A stretch of 64,000 bases of DNA. It comes from UBA11740 sp035635855 (GTDB lineage: Bacteria > Acidobacteriota > Blastocatellia > Pyrinomonadales > Pyrinomonadaceae). This document shows positions 58,891-64,000 of the stretch, piece after piece (within the stretch, counting starts at the first letter, position 1; each line of letters begins with the position of its first letter). The stretch lies in assembly GCA_035635855.1 (NCBI GenBank), contig DASQAF010000009.1, forward strand, positions 124,001 through 188,000. Direction: 5' to 3'. The notes under the pieces were generated by a model. It was not told the DNA's origin, ran no database searches, and saw nothing but the letters and a program-made list of their open reading frames with translations. The translations under genes were made by a program, and so were the position numbers.

Positions 58891-58996
58891 ACGGAGCGCG
58901 GACATCCTGTCCGCCAGTGTGCGCAGCGCGCTCAGGCATCGACGACGAGAAAAGGTCGCGCTATGCGCTCAGGCGGACAGGATGTCCGCGCTCCGT
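58891..58996. repeat. Perfect 25-bp inverted repeat (REPIN-like)
   Basis: Arms 58891-58915 and 58972-58996 (ACGGAGCGCGGACATCCTGT.. and its exact reverse complement) are separated by 56 bp that itself has a GCGCGCTCAGG..CGCTCAGGC pair. It is the best preserved copy of the GGACATCCTGTCC family. Confidence 0.95.
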
Positions 58997-59046
58997 CTAA
59001 TGGTTTCTCTTTCAATCTGTGAGCGCCTCGCGCTAATATCCTTTCG

Positions 59047-60039
59047 ATGAAAAAACGTTATCTATTGGCGGGAGTTTCTGGCATTGTCGCCGGTGCGGTG
59101 GCCACGAAACTGCTCACTCGCCCGCGCGATGTTAGCTGGCCGGACAGCATTGATCTCATCTATAACGCCGAGTATTCCTGGTTCACGACTATCGGCGGCG
59201 TGCGCATTCATTACCAGGAAGCCGGTGACGAAAATGCGCCGCCGCTGATTCTGATTCACGGCTTTATCTCTTCAAATCTGGTATGGAGCGATGTCTTTCT
59301 GCCGCTGGCTGATGCGGGTTTTCGCGTGATCGCTCCCGACCTGCCCGGATATGGCTACTCCGACAAACCCTCGGACGGCCGATACACAATCTATGCCCAG
59401 GCGCACGCGGTGCTTCGGTTGATGGATCGACTCGGGATCGAAAAGGCAACGATCGTGGGCGCTTCTTACGGTGGCGCCGTCGCCGCCACGATCGCGCTCG
59501 ACAATCCCGAGCGAGTTGAGCGTCTGATATTGGTGGGAACGGTCAGCAGTGATGCGCCCAGGAAGAAGTTGCTGCTGCGGATCTCTCGCTTGCCGATCAT
59601 TGGCGACATCGTGACGCCGCTGTTTCTCGGCTCGCGCTGGATCCTGAGAAAGCGAACTGAGCAGGTTTATCGGCGCATCGGGCACCCGCTTGACGAACAC
59701 AAGCTTGCCGCGCGACATCACTTACTGGAGACGGCGAATGTGCATCGGGCCATGCTTCGCACAGTGCGACGCTGGAGCGCCAATCGGATTTCGCGTGAGG
59801 CATCCCTGATTCGCCCACCAGCGATGCTGGTCTGGGGCGACACGGACACCCACATCCCAATTAGCGAAGCTTATCAACTGCGCGATGCAATTCCGAACGC
59901 GAGACTAATTATCTTTCGCAACTGCGGGCACTTGCCGCCGACTGAATATCCCGAAAAGTTTGTGGAGGTCGTCGCGGACTTCTGTAAGTCAGCAGAATCT
60001 CAGCCGTTGGAATTCAAGCGACGAGAGACAACAAAATAA
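59047..60039 (+). CDS. Alpha/beta hydrolase
   Basis: A 330-residue hydrolase with an N-terminal hydrophobic helix (LAGVSGIVAGAVATKLL), so probably membrane-anchored. The oxyanion region is LILIHGFISSN, the nucleophile elbow GASYGG (Ser about 139), and the acid and His are likely in LVWGDTDTHIP and RNCGHLPP. Epoxide hydrolases, haloalkane dehalogenases and esterases share this layout; no substrate can be chosen. A short repeat (CCGCAAAGGAAGCAGAGG, about 60043-60075) follows its stop. Confidence 0.88.
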   Translation: MKKRYLLAGVSGIVAGAVATKLLTRPRDVSWPDSIDLIYNAEYSWFTTIGGVRIHYQEAGDENAPPLILIHGFISSNLVWSDVFLPLADAGFRVIAPDLPGYGYSDKPSDGRYTIYAQAHAVLRLMDRLGIEKATIVGASYGGAVAATIALDNPERVERLILVGTVSSDAPRKKLLLRISRLPIIGDIVTPLFLGSRWILRKRTEQVYRRIGHPLDEHKLAARHHLLETANVHRAMLRTVRRWSANRISREASLIRPPAMLVWGDTDTHIPISEAYQLRDAIPNARLIIFRNCGHLPPTEYPEKFVEVVADFCKSAESQPLEFKRRETTK

Positions 60040-60140
60040 TAACCGCAAAGGAAGCAGAGGATTTCGCAGAGGAGCGCAAAGGTTCTTCTCCGCGGTCTCG
60101 CGTACTCAGTGCTTATGTACTTTCCAGTGGGTTGCGAGCG

Positions 60141-61274
60141 TCAGTTCATGTTCAGAGCTTTTCCAACCGACGGGTCCCTGCGCACGCGCCAGATTTTTGA
60201 ATCGAGATAGTAGTGAATGAACGCATAGCCCCACAGAAATGAAATTCCAAGCTGGATTGGTAGTGACAAAGCGGCAGGTGAATCGCCGGTATGCAGATTC
60301 AGGTAACCGAGATACTGACGCGGGCCCTGATAGATCACCCCGAAGACAATTCCGAACGCGATGTAGTAGAGCAGGCGGCGGCTGATAAGTGAGGCAGGAC
60401 CATATTTACTTCGCAGATCTGTTCGGGCTTCGCCCCCAAGCGGACAAGATGTCCGCGCTCCGGCAGAGTACTTCTGATTGTGAAACCAGATCAGCCGGTG
60501 GTATTGCAGGTTGTGATAGATGGTTAGAATCGCCACCAGGGCGATCGGTTTCGCCGGCATCGGCGTCATCAAAGCGATCCAATGCATTGGAATCGCGGCG
60601 GCCAATAACAAATACTTCGGACCATTTAATTGCTGACGCAGCCACAGTCTCTGAATTTGCCGGCCAACCCAAACGATTCCCAGGACAATCGTTCCGCCCA
60701 GAAGTAACATCGCGACGCTGTTAACCCCGCTGCGCAAGATAGCCGGCACGCGGGCCATCGCAAGTGGGTCGCCGGCGATGAAAGCCACAAACGGATAATT
60801 GAAAGCAAACATCAACAGCAGACGATCGAGGGCGTTGTCGACCGGCGCGAGATCGTTGTTCTTCTTTTTGTAGAGCACCATGAAACCATAGTGCTGCTTC
60901 ACAAGATGGTAATAAGCCCAGAGCCCGGCTATGAAGAAAAAGGTGAAGCCCACGCCGAGCAGAACCATCACCGGGCCCACCACGAAGAAAAGCAGCGAGC
61001 CGAGCAATAGACGCTTGCGAGTTTTCCATTCGGAAGCGTCGAAGTAAGTTCGCGAGAACGTGCCGAAAACGTGCGGCGCGTCGATCAGGATCGCCCATCC
61101 GGCGACCATGGGAATCAGCGGCAACACGCCGGTGACATAAAGAACCAGTAGCAAGTAACTTGCAGCAACGGAACCCACAAACCAGATCAAGTCTTCGCGC
61201 GCGTTGATGATCCAGCGCAGAGAAATGGCCCGTGGTCGGGTTTGCTCGGCAATGATTTCGGTTGCGACGGACAT
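60141..61274 (-). CDS. Polytopic membrane protein, function unknown
   Basis: A 377-residue protein with about eight to nine hydrophobic helices (LLLVLYVTGVLPLIPMVAGW, FVVGPVMVLLGVGFTFFFIA, MLLLGGTIVLGIVWVG and more). Conserved-looking His clusters lie near membrane borders (LWAYYHLVKQHYGFM, TIYHNLQYHRLIWFHNQKY, FIHYYLDSKIWR), which recalls di-iron membrane hydroxylases, but no complete His-box set is assured. Residues about 270-287 (SAGARTSCPLGGEART) come from an in-frame palindromic repeat. Family not named. Confidence 0.78.
   Translation of the reverse strand: MSVATEIIAEQTRPRAISLRWIINAREDLIWFVGSVAASYLLLVLYVTGVLPLIPMVAGWAILIDAPHVFGTFSRTYFDASEWKTRKRLLLGSLLFFVVGPVMVLLGVGFTFFFIAGLWAYYHLVKQHYGFMVLYKKKNNDLAPVDNALDRLLLMFAFNYPFVAFIAGDPLAMARVPAILRSGVNSVAMLLLGGTIVLGIVWVGRQIQRLWLRQQLNGPKYLLLAAAIPMHWIALMTPMPAKPIALVAILTIYHNLQYHRLIWFHNQKYSAGARTSCPLGGEARTDLRSKYGPASLISRRLLYYIAFGIVFGVIYQGPRQYLGYLNLHTGDSPAALSLPIQLGISFLWGYAFIHYYLDSKIWRVRRDPSVGKALNMN
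60421..60464. repeat. REP-like palindrome inside a membrane protein gene
   Basis: GCGGACAAGATGTCCGCGCT (60440-60459) belongs to the family at 58891-58996. Together with a CGGGCTTCGCCCC-type mini-palindrome (60424-60436) it is translated in frame on the minus strand. Confidence 0.88.
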
Positions 61275-61281
61275 TTTTTGT

Positions 61282-61352
61282 GGAGTGCGGCGACTCGTCG
61301 CCGCTTTCTCTTTACAAACTCAACCGAAAGCGGTGACAAGTCACCGCACTCC
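61282..61352. repeat. Inverted repeat GGAGTGCGG-CGACTCGTCG-CCGC
   Basis: Arms 61282-61308 and 61326-61352 (27 bp) are complementary except for G-U-type differences, and each arm is itself a hairpin (GCGGCGACTCGTCGCCGC; GCGGTGACAAGTCACCGC). It fills the gap between the membrane protein start and the gpmI stop. Confidence 0.92.
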
Positions 61353-61355
61353 AAA

Positions 61356-62900
61356 CTAATTTTCCCGTAAATCCCTCCCCGTCATCTCGACGGGCTTTTC
61401 AATACCCAACAACCCGAGCATTGTCGGCGCGACATCTTCGAGCGCGCCGCCCTCGCGAAGTCTGGCACCCTTCGAGTCTTCGTCGATCAAATGAAAAGGC
61501 ACCGGGTTGGTAGTGTGCGCGGTATGCGGCTGACCAGTCACAGGATCGATCATCTGTTCGGCATTGCCGTGATCGGCGGTGATCAAAGTGGTACCGCGCG
61601 CGTTGCGCATCGCTTTCGTAATCCACCCGAGACAAGTGTCGACGTACTGGCAGGCCTGGATTGTCTTGTCGAGCATGCCGGTATGGCCAACCATATCGGT
61701 ATTAGCAAAATTAACGATGAACACGTCGGTCTGGTTCTCTTCAATCGCTCGCAAAAGTTGGTCAGTGATTTTGAAAGCAGACATCTCAGGAATCAGATCG
61801 TAAGTCGCGACCTTTGGTGAAGGCACGAGAAGACGTTTCTCGAATGGATACTCGCGCTCAGTGCCACCGTTGAAAAAGTAGGTAACGTGCGCGTACTTTT
61901 CAGTTTCGGCCATCCGATAGTTGCTCACGCCCAAACCCGCAAAAACTTCCGCCAGGATATTCCTGGGCTGCTCCGGCGCAAAAGCAACCGGCAAAGGATA
62001 CGTCTTGTCATACACTGTAAAGCAAACGAAATGCACGTGCGGACGGCCCGGCACCAGGAAAGCATCGAACCCGGGAACGGCGAGCGCGCTGGTAATTTGC
62101 CGCGCGCGGTCGGCGCGAAAGTTGAAAAAGATTACTGAGTCGCCGTCCTGAATGGTGGCCACCGGTTCATCGTTCTCGCGAGTAATGACCACAGGTTCGA
62201 CAAACTCATCGGTCACGTTGTGCTCGTACGATCTTCTAATTGCCGCGAGCGGATCGGTAGCGCGCTCGCCCTCACAGTTCACCAGCATTTTGTACGCTCG
62301 TTCGGTTCGTTCCCACCTTTTGTCGCGATCCATGGCGTAATAGCGCCCGACCACGGTAGCGATTTCGCCGACGCCGATTTCTCTGCACTTCTCCTGCATC
62401 GCCGCGACGTACTTTTCCGCCGAAGACGGTGGCGTGTCGCGTCCGTCCAGAAAGCAGTGCACAAAGACGCGACGGACTTCGCGCGCCCTCGCCATCCGCA
62501 ACAGCGCGTATGCATGTTCCTGTGAAGAGTGCACCATCCCGTCCGAGACCAGACCCATCATGTGCAGCCCGCAGTCGTGGTTCACAGCGTTGTCGATCGC
62601 CGCGTTGAGCGCGAGATTGTGATAGAACTCGCCGGTTTCGATTTGGTGATTGATGCGCTCAACGTCGGTGCGCACCACGCGACCGGCGCCCATACACAGA
62701 TGACCAACATTCGAGTTCCCCATCACGCCTTTCGGCAGGCCGACGCATTCACCTGACGCTTGAATCAGCGTGTGCGGATACTTTTCGAGCATTTCGCGAT
62801 AGTAAGGCATTTCCGCCAGCGCGATTGCGTTGCCTTCGCGCTCGGCGCGATAGCCAAAGCCGTCGAGGATGATGAGTGCAAGTGGAGTTTTGTGTGGCAT
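61356..62900 (-). CDS. gpmI: 2,3-bisphosphoglycerate-independent phosphoglycerate mutase
   Basis: A 514-residue alkaline-phosphatase-superfamily enzyme interconverting 3- and 2-phosphoglycerate with two Mn ions. The first metal site is in LIILDGFGYR and the nucleophile Ser in GVMGNSNVGHL. Others are HCFLDGRDTPPSSA, NFRADRARQIT, FANTDMVGHTG and TADHGNAEQM. Length is typical. Function is central glycolysis/gluconeogenesis. It is flanked by repeats on both sides and not in an operon. Confidence 0.97.
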   Translation of the reverse strand: MPHKTPLALIILDGFGYRAEREGNAIALAEMPYYREMLEKYPHTLIQASGECVGLPKGVMGNSNVGHLCMGAGRVVRTDVERINHQIETGEFYHNLALNAAIDNAVNHDCGLHMMGLVSDGMVHSSQEHAYALLRMARAREVRRVFVHCFLDGRDTPPSSAEKYVAAMQEKCREIGVGEIATVVGRYYAMDRDKRWERTERAYKMLVNCEGERATDPLAAIRRSYEHNVTDEFVEPVVITRENDEPVATIQDGDSVIFFNFRADRARQITSALAVPGFDAFLVPGRPHVHFVCFTVYDKTYPLPVAFAPEQPRNILAEVFAGLGVSNYRMAETEKYAHVTYFFNGGTEREYPFEKRLLVPSPKVATYDLIPEMSAFKITDQLLRAIEENQTDVFIVNFANTDMVGHTGMLDKTIQACQYVDTCLGWITKAMRNARGTTLITADHGNAEQMIDPVTGQPHTAHTTNPVPFHLIDEDSKGARLREGGALEDVAPTMLGLLGIEKPVEMTGRDLREN

Positions 62901-62909
62901 AGACTGTTA

Positions 62910-62986
62910 CAGAACCCGGAGCGGTAGCGACGGGATCCTACATTCAAGTGGCCTGTTTGATCCGGTCGCTGCCGTTCCCGGTTCTG
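62910..62986. repeat. Inverted repeat of the CCGGAGCGGTAGCGAC family
   Basis: Arms 62910-62937 and 62959-62986 pair imperfectly (CAGAACCCGGAGCGGTAGCG.. with ..GGTCGCTGCCGTTCCCGGTT). It lies between gpmI and the acetyltransferase gene. Confidence 0.9.
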
Positions 62987-62990
62987 ACTC

Positions 62991-63449
62991 TCAGCGCCAA
63001 TAATCAGGACTCTCCCGCATATTCGGATCGGGGCGTTCCATCCAGCGCTCGGGCCGGTGAAGCTTTATGAAACCGAAACGTTCGTACAATCCATGCGCGT
63101 CTTTTGTTGACAGCACCCACCGGCGAAAGCCCTGCAACTGTGGATGCGCGAGGATTACTTCCATCAGCCACTTTGACAGACCGCGGCCGCGATGTTCCGG
63201 CAGGACGAACACGTCGGCGATCCAGGCGAACGTTGCATAGTCAGTCACCACGCGCGCGAACCCGACTTGATCCTTTCCTTTGTAGATTCCGAAAGGAAAC
63301 GAGTTTTCGATCGAGCGCTGCACGACTTCGCGTGTACGCCCAGTCGCCCAATACGAGTTGTGGAAAAGAAAGTCGTGAATCAACACGATGTCGAGACGAG
63401 ATGGATCGGTGCTAATGAGATAATCGCCGTCTTCCCAGGATTCAGTCAT
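62991..63449 (-). CDS. GNAT family N-acetyltransferase
   Basis: A 152-residue GNAT enzyme. The acetyl-CoA loop is VFVLPEHRGRGLSKWLMEVI (Q/RxxGxG/A-type), preceded by VGFARVVTDYATFAWIAD and followed by LYERFGFIKL. A small amine or protein N-terminus is acetylated; the substrate is unknown. ATG 63449 (MTESWEDG) is chosen; a TTG nine codons upstream is possible. Confidence 0.9.
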   Translation of the reverse strand: MTESWEDGDYLISTDPSRLDIVLIHDFLFHNSYWATGRTREVVQRSIENSFPFGIYKGKDQVGFARVVTDYATFAWIADVFVLPEHRGRGLSKWLMEVILAHPQLQGFRRWVLSTKDAHGLYERFGFIKLHRPERWMERPDPNMRESPDYWR

Positions 63450-63502
63450 CTGTTTAGAGTACTGTGCAATTTTCAAGATGGAGTCACATCACCGCTCTCA
63501 GC

Positions 63503-63583
63503 GGGGCACTAGCCCGACCGTCAGGGGGGCTCATCAATTAACCGGAAAAGTGGAGCCCTCCCTGACGGTCGGGCTAGTGCCCC
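63503..63583. repeat. Inverted repeat GGGGCACTAGCCCGACCGTC
   Basis: Arms 63503-63532 and 63553-63583 are almost exact complements (30 bp, one-base offset). It is the best copy of the family also found at 12470 and 23774. Confidence 0.92.
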
Positions 63584-63601
63584 ACTATTCTCAGGCAACA
63601 C

Positions 63602-64000
63602 TCATCTTGGTGATATCTCGCGCCGCAGATAGAACAACAAATCGGTGGACGGAGGATCGATGCCCAGTTGACGAATCATCCCCACCACCTGTCCGCGGTG
63701 CAGCGTCGCGTGATTGGCGACGTGCTGCATTTGATCCACCAAACGCATCGAGTTGGGATCGCCGCTGAGCAGCTTGAACGCCAGGTCGGCCATCAGGCGT
63801 GATTCATCCAGTTCGGCTATGAAGCGCGCGCGTCGATCGACAATTTCGCGCCAACGCTCGTTCAATTTTGTCAGGTCAGGGCAGCCTGCTTCGGTCCAAA
63901 GCGACCAGGCTTCTTTTTTCGGCGGCGAATGCCCGTGCCAGCGCTCCAGCCAAATCCATTCGGCGCCGGCCATGTGCCGCAGCGTTCCCAGGATCGAACC
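63602..64000 (-). CDS. DinB family protein, 5'-truncated by window edge
   Basis: The frame is open to the right end; 132 residues are visible. They match a DinB-like four-helix bundle: GSILGTLRHMAGAEWIWLER and the distal metal-binding NHATLHRGQVVGMIRQLG. The three His (RHM, NHA, LHR) would bind a divalent metal. Members are often thiol-dependent transferases or stress-induced proteins of unclear activity. A start at the internal ATG 63973 would cut the first helix, so the gene clearly continues outside. Confidence 0.85.
   Translation of the reverse strand, partial: GSILGTLRHMAGAEWIWLERWHGHSPPKKEAWSLWTEAGCPDLTKLNERWREIVDRRARFIAELDESRLMADLAFKLLSGDPNSMRLVDQMQHVANHATLHRGQVVGMIRQLGIDPPSTDLLFYLRREISPR

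Overview
The window looks like chromosomal DNA of a soil-type Acidobacteriota, probably Blastocatellia-like. This is inferred from gene content: an ECF sigma factor overlapping a Ser/Thr kinase fused to a TolB-type propeller, an Oar-like TonB receptor with an N-terminal carboxypeptidase-regulatory domain, a large VPS10/BNR propeller protein, a DUF2911 protein, paralogous secreted amidohydrolases, and dense palindromic repeats between genes. No marker comparison was possible. Both ends are cut inside genes (an ECF sigma factor on the left, a DinB protein on the right). There is no rRNA, CRISPR array or prophage; tRNA-Gln(CTG) and tRNA-Ala(GGC) are present.

Layout. 1-8.5 kb: sigma factor and kinase, an FdhF/YdeP-type molybdoenzyme, free-Met-R-sulfoxide reductase, a MobB-like P-loop protein, a pirin and a histidine-kinase DHp fragment. 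8.7-14.3 kb: tRNA-Gln, an Nramp-type transporter, an ABC exporter, DUF6526 and an amidohydrolase. 14.4-18.8 kb (minus): pyruvate phosphate dikinase followed by five tightly packed small genes. 19-22.2 kb: a secreted propeller protein. 22.3-26.8 kb (minus): a protein-thiocarboxylate sulfur-assimilation operon (cysteine synthase, transsulfuration-type PLP enzyme, JAMM protease, and a sulfur carrier fused to its E1-like activase and a rhodanese) behind a leader peptide and terminator. 26.9-31.6 kb (minus): TonB receptor and phenylalanine 4-hydroxylase, the latter behind a second, related Tyr-rich leader and terminator. 31.8-39 kb: TPR protein, IS200-like transposase with palindromes, tRNA-Ala, GT-C-like protein and nucleotidyltransferase. 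39-40.6 kb: an IS1-type remnant, a Panacea/two-TM pair and an unlisted 54-codon membrane peptide. 40.9-64 kb: sugar dehydrogenase, secreted enzymes, FAD monooxygenase, a RAYT transposase, alaS, recX, truB, hydrolase, gpmI, GNAT and DinB.

Two themes stand out. First, two unrelated biosynthetic transcription units, cysteine assembly and Phe-to-Tyr conversion, start with similar short peptides carrying runs of Tyr (plus Cys in one) followed by strong intrinsic terminators, which suggests ribosome-mediated attenuation. Second, at least eight families of dispersed inverted repeats lie between genes, and several have been absorbed in frame into conserved proteins (AlaS, TruB, a membrane protein, a DdpX-like peptidase, the ends of the molybdoenzyme and the JAMM protease). 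Two tyrosine-HUH transposases sit inside matching palindromes and are candidate mobilisers.
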